Shown piece after piece: positions 35,367 to 43,282 of a stretch of 50,618 bases of DNA. The stretch is from Butyrivibrio sp. (lineage in GTDB: Bacteria; Bacillota; Clostridia; Lachnospirales; Lachnospiraceae). The stretch spans positions 1 through 50,618 of the forward strand of contig JAILPB010000001.1 of assembly GCA_024690485.1 (NCBI GenBank), read 5' to 3'. The stretch's first letter is position 1. Each line of letters starts with the position of its first letter. A program made the translations under genes and the position numbers. The notes beneath the pieces are model-generated. The model was not told the origin of the DNA, did no database searches, and worked only from the letters and a program-made list of their open reading frames with translations.

Positions 35367-35395
35367 ATTTTAACCATATGTTGTGACTATGTCAA
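35367..35395 (-). promoter_or_regulatory. Promoter of rpsT
   Basis: TTGACA (35395-35390), 17-bp spacer, TAAAAT (35372-35367), near consensus. It gives a leader of roughly 95 nt before rpsT, long enough for the feedback control known for S20 genes in other bacteria. Confidence 0.85.
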
Positions 35396-35405
35396 TAGTT
35401 ATTTA

Positions 35406-36347
35406 TTACTGGTTAGGATTAGAGAAGTCAATAATGGGGTAGGGAGGCTCTTTAACATGCTCAAGCTCTACCACATTAAGGAGGGGACCCACTCCCTGAT
35501 ACTCAGGAACAAGTGCCTTCTTAACTTCACAGGTAACGGTTATCCACTCTTTCTCCTTTAGCTTTGGTGCATCATCATATTCACACTTAAATCCAAGGAA
35601 CTGCATATCGTCTGCACAGCAGGTCATAGCCATTCTTCCGGGAATAAACGCATTATCCGCCATATCAAAGGGCTTTGCCACCATGGCTGTGAATCTGATC
35701 TTCTTGCCATCATATCTGTCCACATGCTCAAGAGCATCCAGATAGAACATTCCATAACCAAAATTGTTAAGCTCGATAGGATCATCATTTAAGTCAAAAG
35801 GAAGATCCTCATCAAGAGTAACATCAACCTCTCCGTTCATATCCTCAAAGATTATGTCTGCCTTCTGGTTGATAGCCTTAACATTTCTCTTAAAGGAAGC
35901 AAGATCCTCAATTCCATCACATCTGTTAAAAAGAATCAGATCTGAATTTCTTATCTGCTCTGAAAGAAGTGATTTCATATTTGAAAAGTAAAGCTCGAAG
36001 CTTGAAGCATCAATAACAGTGATCTGCTGTTCAAGCTTCCACTTCTTGGGAATCTTAAAGTTCTTAAAATTCCACATACCGTTGTACTCAATAAGCACTC
36101 TCTCGGGATCATACTTTGCTTCCAGCGCCATAAGAGCAGATGGAGTAAACTCTTCCTCATCCTCAAAGAATTCAAGAGCTGTGTTTGTCTTATTCAGAAG
36201 GTCTTCGTCATATTCATTTTCACCCTCTTCGCAAACAATAAGAAGGGTCTTACCTTTGGTTCTGAAATAAGGCTGATTGATCGTATACTTGAAAAAATCA
36301 GTCTTTCCACTGTCAAGAAATCCATTAATTACATAAACCGGTTTCAT
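35406..36347 (-). CDS. CobW-like GTPase fused to a YcgQ/TIGR03943-like C-terminal domain
   Basis: 313 residues from the ATG at 36347 (MKPVYVINGFLDSGKT, the usual family start); an ATG nine codons upstream also has a GGAG. The GTPase half has Walker A GFLDSGKT at 9-16, FNRCD as the NKxD motif, and lacks the CxCC metal motif of classic CobW proteins. The C-terminal ~110 residues, with FIPGRMAMTCCADDMQFLGFKC, look like the C-terminal domain of YcgQ-type proteins, whose paired cysteines could bind metal. It follows the His-rich CobW protein by 44 nt, so the pair may act together in metal delivery. The domain call is from memory of the family and should be checked. Confidence 0.75.
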   Translation of the reverse strand: MKPVYVINGFLDSGKTDFFKYTINQPYFRTKGKTLLIVCEEGENEYDEDLLNKTNTALEFFEDEEEFTPSALMALEAKYDPERVLIEYNGMWNFKNFKIPKKWKLEQQITVIDASSFELYFSNMKSLLSEQIRNSDLILFNRCDGIEDLASFKRNVKAINQKADIIFEDMNGEVDVTLDEDLPFDLNDDPIELNNFGYGMFYLDALEHVDRYDGKKIRFTAMVAKPFDMADNAFIPGRMAMTCCADDMQFLGFKCEYDDAPKLKEKEWITVTCEVKKALVPEYQGVGPLLNVVELEHVKEPPYPIIDFSNPNQ

Positions 36348-36391
36348 CTTTTTTCCTATATTCCTTCCAAACATTCAAGACTCCAATTAAA

Positions 36392-37630
36392 TTAGAACTT
36401 TCTCTTAAATAGTTTCTCAAGGTTGTCCTGGTTAAGATCAGCACCGATAACACAGAACTTACCTGTTACATCAGGATGTCCCTTACGTATTGTAGGCTCA
36501 CCGGGAACATAATCAAACTCGATCCAGCTTCCGTCTTCGTCGGGAACCATTCCCTTTGCTCTGAGAACTACACCGAAGGTCTCATCGTCCTCAAGTCTCT
36601 CAAGCATCTTCTCAATCTCATCCTGATTGTACTTAGCAGGAGTCTCCATGCCCCAGCTTACGAACACATCGTCAGCATCGTGATGATGGTGCTCATGGTC
36701 ATGATGGTGCTCATGCTCATGTTCGTGCTCATCATGATCGTGATGGCGCTCATGGTCGTGATGGTGCTCATGCTCATGTTCGTGCTCATCATGGTCGTGA
36801 TGGTGGTGCTCATGATCGTGGTCATGCTCATCATGATCGTGGTCATGGTGATGCTCGTGCTCATGATCGTGGTCATGCTCATCATGATCATGGTCGTGAT
36901 CATGCTTGTGAGCGCGATAAACTGTGTTGCCCTCTTCGTCAGTGTACTTCTCTGAACCATGATCATGGTGGTGATGATGCTCATCAGCCTTACATGCAAG
37001 AACTTCCTTTAAAAGCTCTGCCTCAAGATCATGGTTTCCTTCGAAGGTATCAAGAACTTCCTTGCCATCAAGCTCAGCAAGAGGAGTTGTAATAATTGTA
37101 GCCTTGGAATTGTACTGTCTGATAAGTTCAACAGCAGCCTCGATCTTAGCTGCGTCAGCCTTATCTGTTCTTGTAAGAAGGATTGTTCCGGCATTCTCAA
37201 TCTGATTTGTAAAGAATTCACCAAAGTTCTTAATGTATACTTTTGCCTTGCTGACATCTACAACAGTTACAGCACTGTTCATTGTTACATCAGCCATGCC
37301 ATCAGCCACATCCTGAATTGCTCTCATAACATCAGAAAGCTTTCCTACGCCTGAAGGCTCGATAAGAATACGCTCAGGAGCATATGTCTCCATAACTTCC
37401 TTTAATGAAGTACCGAAGTCTCCAACAAGGGAGCAACAGATGCATCCGGAGTTCATCTCTCTGATATCAATACCTGACTCCTTTAAAAAGCCGCCGTCGA
37501 TACCTATCTCGCCAAATTCATTTTCTATAAGTACTGTCTTTGTACCTGCAAGTGCCTCTTTTAAAAGTTTCTTAATAAGAGTGGTCTTACCAGCTCCCAG
37601 GAAACCTGATATTATGTCAATTTTTGTCAT
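36392..37630 (-). CDS. CobW/ZNG1-like metallochaperone GTPase with long histidine tract
   Basis: 412 residues from ATG 37630 (GGAGAG upstream; a longer reading would start at GTG). Walker A GFLGAGKTT is at 9-17 and the metal motif GCICC, with C63, C65 and C66, is intact; IEPSG and TRTDKAD are further GTPase motifs. Residues about 218-318 hold roughly fifty histidines in HDH/HEH units, partly made by a 57-bp tandem duplication. The C-terminal CobW_C domain follows. Members of this family move zinc (sometimes cobalt or nickel) into client proteins with GTP hydrolysis. It has its own promoter with an inverted repeat at the start point. Confidence 0.9.
   Translation of the reverse strand: MTKIDIISGFLGAGKTTLIKKLLKEALAGTKTVLIENEFGEIGIDGGFLKESGIDIREMNSGCICCSLVGDFGTSLKEVMETYAPERILIEPSGVGKLSDVMRAIQDVADGMADVTMNSAVTVVDVSKAKVYIKNFGEFFTNQIENAGTILLTRTDKADAAKIEAAVELIRQYNSKATIITTPLAELDGKEVLDTFEGNHDLEAELLKEVLACKADEHHHHHDHGSEKYTDEEGNTVYRAHKHDHDHDHDEHDHDHEHEHHHDHDHDEHDHDHEHHHHDHDEHEHEHEHHHDHERHHDHDEHEHEHEHHHDHEHHHHDADDVFVSWGMETPAKYNQDEIEKMLERLEDDETFGVVLRAKGMVPDEDGSWIEFDYVPGEPTIRKGHPDVTGKFCVIGADLNQDNLEKLFKRKF
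36691..36804. repeat. 57-bp tandem duplication in the histidine tract
   Basis: Copies at 36691-36747 and 36748-36804 differ at three positions. The 57-bp unit is 19 codons, so the duplication keeps frame and lengthens the tract. Shorter degenerate CATGATCGTGGT-like units continue to about 36905. Confidence 0.85.
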
Positions 37631-37656
37631 ATCTATCACTCTCCAATCTATAAATA

Positions 37657-37672
37657 TATGTATAACTACATA
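37657..37672. promoter_or_regulatory. Inverted repeat at the start of the CobW transcript
   Basis: TATGTA-TAAC-TACATA sits at the predicted transcription start, a position where a repressor such as a metalloregulator would act. It does not match the Zur box I know from Bacillus. Confidence 0.4.
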
Positions 37673-37674
37673 AT

Positions 37675-37702
37675 TTTATAGCCGACTCCAAAGATATGTC
37701 AA
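37675..37702 (-). promoter_or_regulatory. Promoter of the CobW gene pair
   Basis: TTGACA (37702-37697), 16-bp spacer, TATAAA (37680-37675), then AATTATG. Predicted start near 37668. Confidence 0.8.
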
Positions 37703-37729
37703 GAAACGGCTGATAGCCTAAAATATATG

Positions 37730-39829
37730 TTAGTCTTGTTTAACAGAATCCATGTTATTTGAGGATTCTTCCGCCTGTTTTTCCTCTTCTACGCCTAAGT
37801 TTTCCACATTTTCAGCGTCTGTTTCCTCTTTATCTGATGCTTCTGCACATTCAGGATCCTTTGTACCTTCTGTATCGCTACCATCTTCAGGTAGGTTCCC
37901 GTCAGGCTGATCGCCTAAAGGCTTATCTGAAGAGGCATTTGAGTCTCCGGCACCGGAATCACTTGCAGGACTATTATCATCCTGAGAAACATCTTCATTT
38001 TTAGACTTTCTATCCGGTTCGTTCTGATCATCACCTGTATCCTCATCCTCTGCAGGCTCTTCTTCGCTTACTTCTTCTGAAGACTCTTCATCTTCTGCTT
38101 TTTCCGCTCTCTGGTCTTCCACCATGCTAAGCAATTCCTCGAGAGATATTTTTCTTGAGCTTACAATCATGCCATCATAGATTTCATCCTTTTTCTCCAT
38201 CACATGACTTGCAAGAATATCTGAATCATCCTCATCGAAGTTGATCTCAGCACTAAGTATCTCTCCTGAACGATGTTTACATGAAGGTGCATAACCCTGA
38301 ACCGCAGTAGTTGACTTTGTACATTTCTGTGTATACTGAGTAGTTTCTCTGACATTTAAAAGGTACTGAACATACTCAGGATGTGCTGCGTTTACCCTGT
38401 TAAATGTATCCACATCACACATGCATTCATGATTCATGTTGGACATATCGAAGGTTTTCCCGCAATAGTCGCAAACATAGGTCTTATTTTGCATACCTAT
38501 TTCAAGTTTGGTAAAAGCCATTCTATAGAGCATAGCTACCATCTTCTTGTAATAAAAACATGAACTGTCATGTACATGATAGGTAGGAATTGTAAAGCAT
38601 CCGCCCTTTGTACTGCAGACTTCACCCTTAACTATATTATTGTTCTTATCTACATGCTCATGTCTTGTATAGGTAAATTCTGCGTTTTTAAGAACAACTC
38701 TGGGGAGCTTTTTTATAGCTTCATCTAAATCAGCAAATGTGGCACCCTCTTCTTTGATATCTACTCCTAATGTGGCTAATGTGGATGCCAGCTTATCTTT
38801 CTCACTAGCCACTTTATTAAAAGACTGGTCAAGCTTTGAATCAAGCTCTGTGAGCTTATCGAATATGGATGAAATATTAGTGTTCACCGTTCCAACAGAT
38901 GCATTGATTCCGGAAATACTCTCCTCAGCCTTTTTCTGAGTCTCAAGGACCTGACTTACGCTGCTATCCACATCAGATACACCTTTTTCAATGTCTGAAA
39001 CTCCTTTTTCCACCTTCTTAACGTTTTTATCAACGTTCTTTTCCACATTCTCAAAGCCTTTATCCACCTTCTTTTCCATATCTCCCATAAGGCTCATGTA
39101 TGTGTTCTGGGTTCTTAAAAGTTCTTTCTCAAGCTTTCCCAGGTTTTCAGAAGGATTGATATCGCTAAGTCCCTTTTGGATCTTTTCGAGATTGCCAATC
39201 ACCTGCTTGCTGTTGCCGTCGTTATCCTTCTTATTCTCCTTAAGCTCAGCCACAAGACCTGAAACTGCAATAGATGAATCGTCGCATGACTTTTTGATGT
39301 CACCAAGAGCATTATTTATCTGGGTAAAACCAGCCTTATCCTTATCAGAGCCTTTGTTATCGCCCTTTTCCATGCTATCAGACATGTTCTTTACAAGGGT
39401 CGCAGCATCCTTTATTTCTGTGTGAATTAATTCAAGCTCCTTATCAAGTCCTGATATTTTCTCAACTACCTTTGTGTTATTTGTGGTATTTTCCTTTGAA
39501 GTGCTGTTATTTGTAACCTTGCTCTGCTCGCTCTGCACATTCTGGATCTCACGCATGAGTTCCTGGCTTCCTGTAACAACACTATCAAGTCTTTCAAGAT
39601 ATGAATTTATCTCATTAAGCTGATCATTGGCTTTTTTCTGAACACCAAGAGAATCCTTTCGAACCTCCTTAGCTGCAGCATCCGCACTGATTGCCGGAGT
39701 TGTCACATAGACAAATGCGCCGCACAAAATGGTTGCTGTCACTACTCCTGCTGCCATAACAAGGGTGTCATGACGCTTTATCTTATTCAAAAATTCTTTC
39801 ATCGAGTTACTTTGTTTAAATGGTTTCAT
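37730..39829 (-). CDS. Large membrane-anchored coiled-coil protein with cysteine cluster and acidic tail, unknown function
   Basis: 699 residues from ATG 39829 (a longer reading would use TTG). I do not recognise it. A basic N-terminus and one hydrophobic segment (about 24-48, AAGVVTATILCGAFVYVTTPAISADA) suggest a signal anchor or signal peptide. Residues about 50-340 are heptad-rich coiled coil with a repeat of KKVDKGFENVEKNVDKNVKKVEKG type. A cysteine/histidine region follows: CSTKGGCFTIPTYHVHDSSC (405-424), CDYCGKTF (453-460), HECMC (467-471), then C503 and C517. Residues about 570-699 are an aspartate/glutamate/serine tail. It is transcribed from its own promoter just upstream of the CobW genes. 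The cysteine cluster may bind zinc. Confidence 0.85.
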   Translation of the reverse strand: MKPFKQSNSMKEFLNKIKRHDTLVMAAGVVTATILCGAFVYVTTPAISADAAAKEVRKDSLGVQKKANDQLNEINSYLERLDSVVTGSQELMREIQNVQSEQSKVTNNSTSKENTTNNTKVVEKISGLDKELELIHTEIKDAATLVKNMSDSMEKGDNKGSDKDKAGFTQINNALGDIKKSCDDSSIAVSGLVAELKENKKDNDGNSKQVIGNLEKIQKGLSDINPSENLGKLEKELLRTQNTYMSLMGDMEKKVDKGFENVEKNVDKNVKKVEKGVSDIEKGVSDVDSSVSQVLETQKKAEESISGINASVGTVNTNISSIFDKLTELDSKLDQSFNKVASEKDKLASTLATLGVDIKEEGATFADLDEAIKKLPRVVLKNAEFTYTRHEHVDKNNNIVKGEVCSTKGGCFTIPTYHVHDSSCFYYKKMVAMLYRMAFTKLEIGMQNKTYVCDYCGKTFDMSNMNHECMCDVDTFNRVNAAHPEYVQYLLNVRETTQYTQKCTKSTTAVQGYAPSCKHRSGEILSAEINFDEDDSDILASHVMEKKDEIYDGMIVSSRKISLEELLSMVEDQRAEKAEDEESSEEVSEEEPAEDEDTGDDQNEPDRKSKNEDVSQDDNSPASDSGAGDSNASSDKPLGDQPDGNLPEDGSDTEGTKDPECAEASDKEETDAENVENLGVEEEKQAEESSNNMDSVKQD

Positions 39830-39926
39830 AAATACTAAACCGCCTTTCAAAAAATTAATAAAATAATTTGGGATTCTCCCGGATTGATTGTCCGAACATT
39901 AGCCGGCTGACTGCCGACAGTTTGAG

Positions 39927-39955
39927 ATACTATCACATGGATTTTTGAGTAGCAA
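39927..39955 (-). promoter_or_regulatory. Promoter of the coiled-coil protein gene
   Basis: TTGCTA (39955-39950), 17-bp spacer, TAGTAT (39932-39927). The leader of about 90 nt holds a small GTCGGC/GCCGGC hairpin. Confidence 0.6.
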
Positions 39956-40023
39956 TAGGTCATCAAAACCTTTAAGAAAGTCTTAAAAATGGGATTTTTA
40001 TTTCATGAATTTTGTGAAAAAGC

Positions 40024-40051
40024 GAAAAAAATGCACGCCAGAAGGCGTGCA
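40024..40051 (-). terminator. Rho-independent terminator of the diguanylate cyclase gene
   Basis: TGCACGCC-TTCT-GGCGTGCA followed by seven T on the minus strand; a textbook terminator 15 nt after the stop codon. Confidence 0.95.
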
Positions 40052-40066
40052 CCTTTGAGGTCACTT

Positions 40067-41143
40067 TTATGCTTTTTGATTTATATCATCATACGAAATA
40101 ACCATATTTCTTCCATGTTTCTTAGCATAGTAGAGGGCTTCATCCGCATGTTTTACGGCTTCGTGGTAATTTCCGCCATCATATCTGCTAACACCAATTG
40201 AAACACTTACAGAACAAACTCCGTTGTCACCACTTTCAACTGCTGTTCTTATGTGCTCAGCAATATTAAGTCCAACCCTAGGCTCAGCTCCCACAAGGAG
40301 TACAACAAATTCTTCGCCTCCCCATCTGATTACGATATCCGTTGACCTGATGCAGGATTTAATCTTATCTGCAAGAAATACCAGTATTTTATCTCCTGCG
40401 TCATGTCCGTAAGTATCATTAACATTTTTAAAATTGTCTATATCAAGCATCAGCACAACCACATCTATGGCATGTCCGATCTTAAGCTGCTCATTTTCAG
40501 GTTTTACAATCTCTCCAAGTTTGTTTCTGTTGTAAACCTCTGTTAGAGAGTCCGTGATGGAAGTCTTTTCTATCTGCTTTCTCACAAGATACTGATCCGC
40601 GTATGAGCTCTCGAACACATATAGCATAAAACATGCCGCAATAAAGATCGGTAAAGCCAGCGTCAGCATCATATCCATATGCTCATAGTGATTAAACAGA
40701 TTTGAAACTATGATATTAACCATAACAAAGGCATGAATAGGAATATGTAATTTTAAAGGAATGGCAAGCCCTACGCACAAAAAAGCATAATGCATTATAA
40801 TAAAGCCTTCCCTTGCAAAATCCTTGTTAGGAAGAAACCAGATAGCCCAGATAGTAGCCCACATGGACCAATGAGCCAAAAGGTAATACAGCGCAGCACC
40901 CATTTTATAGTCCTCAACCTTACGGTCGAAAAGGACAATCAAAAGCAAAGGTATTATCACCGAAAGCCTGGGAATAAGGGTTTCAGTGGCAAACCTTCCA
41001 AATATCATACAATCGCTTACAAAATAGGTCATCTCCGCAAAGCCTGTAATAATGGCAGCTATTGCACTTACCTTGCGATAATATTTAAATTTTGATTTGT
41101 AAAAATCCTCCCGCTCTTCTGCGGGTATCTTATCAGTCATCAT
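40067..41143 (-). CDS. Membrane diguanylate cyclase (GGDEF domain)
   Basis: 358 residues. Five to six membrane helices (about 25-180) precede a GGDEF domain that makes cyclic di-GMP from two GTP. The active-site motif is GGEEF at 275-279 (RWGGEEF), and RSTD at 266-269 is the inhibitory I-site exactly five residues before it, so product feedback is expected. The DIDNFKNVNDTYGHDAGD segment is the nucleotide- and metal-binding part. The ATG at 41143 (or the adjacent second ATG) has no visible ribosome binding site and lies 16 nt after the kdg terminator. The sensed signal is unknown; the N-terminal helices match no sensor domain I recognise. Confidence 0.92.
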   Translation of the reverse strand: MMTDKIPAEEREDFYKSKFKYYRKVSAIAAIITGFAEMTYFVSDCMIFGRFATETLIPRLSVIIPLLLIVLFDRKVEDYKMGAALYYLLAHWSMWATIWAIWFLPNKDFAREGFIIMHYAFLCVGLAIPLKLHIPIHAFVMVNIIVSNLFNHYEHMDMMLTLALPIFIAACFMLYVFESSYADQYLVRKQIEKTSITDSLTEVYNRNKLGEIVKPENEQLKIGHAIDVVVLMLDIDNFKNVNDTYGHDAGDKILVFLADKIKSCIRSTDIVIRWGGEEFVVLLVGAEPRVGLNIAEHIRTAVESGDNGVCSVSVSIGVSRYDGGNYHEAVKHADEALYYAKKHGRNMVISYDDINQKA

Positions 41144-41159
41144 ATAAAAATTTTATAGC

Positions 41160-41189
41160 AAAAAACTCCCGATAACAATGTATCGGGAG
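41160..41189 (-). terminator. Rho-independent terminator of the kdu/kdg operon
   Basis: CTCCCGATA-CATTGT-TATCGGGAG followed by TTTTTTG on the minus strand, about 50 nt after the kdgK stop. Confidence 0.93.
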
Positions 41190-41239
41190 CCTTTGAATTC
41201 TTAAAATTAAATAAAAATAGTATTGGATTTTCGTAAGAC

Positions 41240-42265
41240 TTATCTCTGAATTCTGCCGGAGCCATCTCCACCTGCCAGTTTCTCTACCTCTTCAACACTT
41301 ACCATATTGAAATCGCCTTCAATTGTATGCTTAAGGGCAGAAGCTGCTACAGCAAACTCTATAGTCTCCTGAGGGCCATATCCATTTACGCCAGCGTAAA
41401 TAAGACCTGCGCCAAAGGAATCTCCGCCGCCTACTCTGTCAACAATTCTGAGAGCATACTTCTTGGAAAAATGAGCCTCTCCGTTCTCATAAAGCATTGC
41501 ACTCCAGTTGTTGTCATTTGCAGAGATAGACTCTCTTAAAGTAATCGCAACCTTCTTAAAGCCGAACATGTCTGTAAGCTTCCTTGCAACTTCGATGTAG
41601 CCCTCGCGGTTAAGCTTTCCTGTTGTTACATCTGTTGATGAAGCCTTTATTCCAAACACATCACCTGCATCCTCTTCGTTTGCTATGCATACATCCACGT
41701 ATTTAACAAGCTGCCCCATAACCTTTCCGGCTTTTTCCTTGCTCCAGAGCTTTCCTCTGTAGTTAAGGTCGCAGCTTACAGTAAGGCCCTTTTCCTTAGC
41801 CTTCTTAGCTGCTTCAAGAGTGATCTCAGCAAGGCTGTCACTTACAGCAGGAGTTATTCCTGTAAAATGGAACCACTCAGCTCCATCAAAGATCTCATCC
41901 CAGTCAAAATCTTCCCCGGAAGCTTCTGCTATGGCAGAATGAGCTCTGTCATAGATGCACTTACTTCCTCTCTGTGATGCGCCCTTTTCATTAAAATATA
42001 TACCAACACGGTCGCCGCCTCTTGTGATATAAGAGGTATCTACGCCGAATTTCCTAAGGGAATTAACTGCTGCCTGGCCAATCTCGTGCTTAGGAAGCTT
42101 TGTGACATATCTTGAATCAAGCCCGAAGTTAGCAAGTGAAACAGATACATTGGCTTCACCGCCTCCAAATGTTGCCTCCAGATGATCAACCTGTACAAAT
42201 CTAAGATAATTGTCAGGCTGAAGTCTTAGCATAATCTCCCCAAATGTTACTACTCTTTTAGACAT
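41240..42265 (-). CDS. kdgK: 2-keto-3-deoxygluconate kinase (PfkB family)
   Basis: 341 residues. It phosphorylates KDG to KDPG, the substrate of the aldolase encoded next to it. The PfkB signatures are visible: VTFGEIMLRLQPD and FGGGEANVSVSLANFG at the N-terminus, CDLNYRGKLWS in the middle and the anion hole/base motif GGGDSFGAGLIY at the C-terminus, where D of GDSFGAG is the catalytic base. It lies 15 nt after the aldolase gene and ends the operon. Confidence 0.93.
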   Translation of the reverse strand: MSKRVVTFGEIMLRLQPDNYLRFVQVDHLEATFGGGEANVSVSLANFGLDSRYVTKLPKHEIGQAAVNSLRKFGVDTSYITRGGDRVGIYFNEKGASQRGSKCIYDRAHSAIAEASGEDFDWDEIFDGAEWFHFTGITPAVSDSLAEITLEAAKKAKEKGLTVSCDLNYRGKLWSKEKAGKVMGQLVKYVDVCIANEEDAGDVFGIKASSTDVTTGKLNREGYIEVARKLTDMFGFKKVAITLRESISANDNNWSAMLYENGEAHFSKKYALRIVDRVGGGDSFGAGLIYAGVNGYGPQETIEFAVAASALKHTIEGDFNMVSVEEVEKLAGGDGSGRIQR

Positions 42266-42280
42266 ACCTATTTCTCCCGT

Positions 42281-43243
42281 TTATTTTTTGATAAGGTGAA
42301 CTGCAAATCCACCGATTTCATCTTTAAGATAAGCAAACTTAAGATGTCCTGCGTTGTCATACTGGAATGTTGACTCATCAAACTCTATGCCCTTCCCAGA
42401 AAGGTGATAAACCGCTCTGTCGACGCTTCTTGTTCCGATGGCTATGTGGCCCATAGTGCCGCGTCCCATGCTGTTCATAACTTCTATGCCATCTCCTGCA
42501 AATGAAGACGCACTTCTGACATCCTTCTTAAATCCGAAAAGTGCACAGAATAAATCTGCTGCCTTATCAGCCTCAGCCTTATCCTTTGAATTGATGCCGA
42601 TATGCATAAGTGAAAAATCAAGCATGGTATCTACTGCATCTTTTACAAGATCTTTTATCTCATCAAATTTTCCGGCAGCTATCATATCTTTCTTAACCAT
42701 CCAGCTTCCGCCACAGCAAAATACCTTATCAAAGGAAAGATAGTCATTTAAGTTGTTCTTATTTACTCCGCCTGTAGGCATGAAATGCATTTTTCCATAA
42801 GGCGCAGCCATTGCTTTAATCTTGGCAATTCCGCCGTTCTGCTCTGCAGGAAAAAACTTAACCGCATCAAGACCAAGCTCAATAGCCTGCTCAACTTCAC
42901 CCGGAGTAGCAGTTCCCGGAACAACCGACACTCCGATACTCTGAATATATTCAACATTTCCTCTGTTAAAGCCGGGGCTTACGATAAACTTTGCTCCCGC
43001 AGCCTTAGCTCTGTCAGCCTGCTCCTTGTTAAGAACTGTGCCTGCACCTACTATCATCTCAGGGAATTTCTCGGAAATAATTCTGATAGCTTCCTCTGCT
43101 GCATCTGTTCTGAAAGTGATCTCGGCTGCAGGAAGTCCCCCTTCTATAAGGGCCCTAGCAAGAGGCTCAGCGTCCTTAGCATCATCAATTGCGATTACAG
43201 GGACGATGCCTATTTTATATAACTCTTCACATACCTTATCCAT
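42281..43243 (-). CDS. eda: KDPG/KHG aldolase fused to a VOC (glyoxalase-fold) domain
   Basis: 320 residues, about 110 more than ordinary Eda. Residues 1-208 are the class I aldolase that splits KDPG into pyruvate and glyceraldehyde 3-phosphate: E41 in AEITFRTDAA, GAGTVLN, and the Schiff-base lysine K129 in DAVKFFPAEQ. Residues 211-320 form a VOC-type domain beginning LMHIGINSKDKAEADKAADLF and containing MGHIAIGTRSVDRAVYHL and GGFAVHLIKK. The VOC part has its typical histidine and no obvious full metal set, so its role (binding, regulation, or a side reaction such as methylglyoxal handling) is open. Confidence 0.92.
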   Translation of the reverse strand: MDKVCEELYKIGIVPVIAIDDAKDAEPLARALIEGGLPAAEITFRTDAAEEAIRIISEKFPEMIVGAGTVLNKEQADRAKAAGAKFIVSPGFNRGNVEYIQSIGVSVVPGTATPGEVEQAIELGLDAVKFFPAEQNGGIAKIKAMAAPYGKMHFMPTGGVNKNNLNDYLSFDKVFCCGGSWMVKKDMIAAGKFDEIKDLVKDAVDTMLDFSLMHIGINSKDKAEADKAADLFCALFGFKKDVRSASSFAGDGIEVMNSMGRGTMGHIAIGTRSVDRAVYHLSGKGIEFDESTFQYDNAGHLKFAYLKDEIGGFAVHLIKK

Positions 43244-43282
43244 TTTTACTCCTCATTTGACTTACTGCCAGGTCAAAAACTA

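Noticed and set aside
36690..36910. CRISPR-like repeat array
   Set aside because: The repeats are coding, in frame, without unique spacers, and encode a histidine tract.
36476..36955. Plus-strand frame of 159 codons rich in methionine, leucine and valine
   Set aside because: It is the complement of the histidine tract of the CobW gene; the membrane-protein look comes from CATGATGGT-type repeats.
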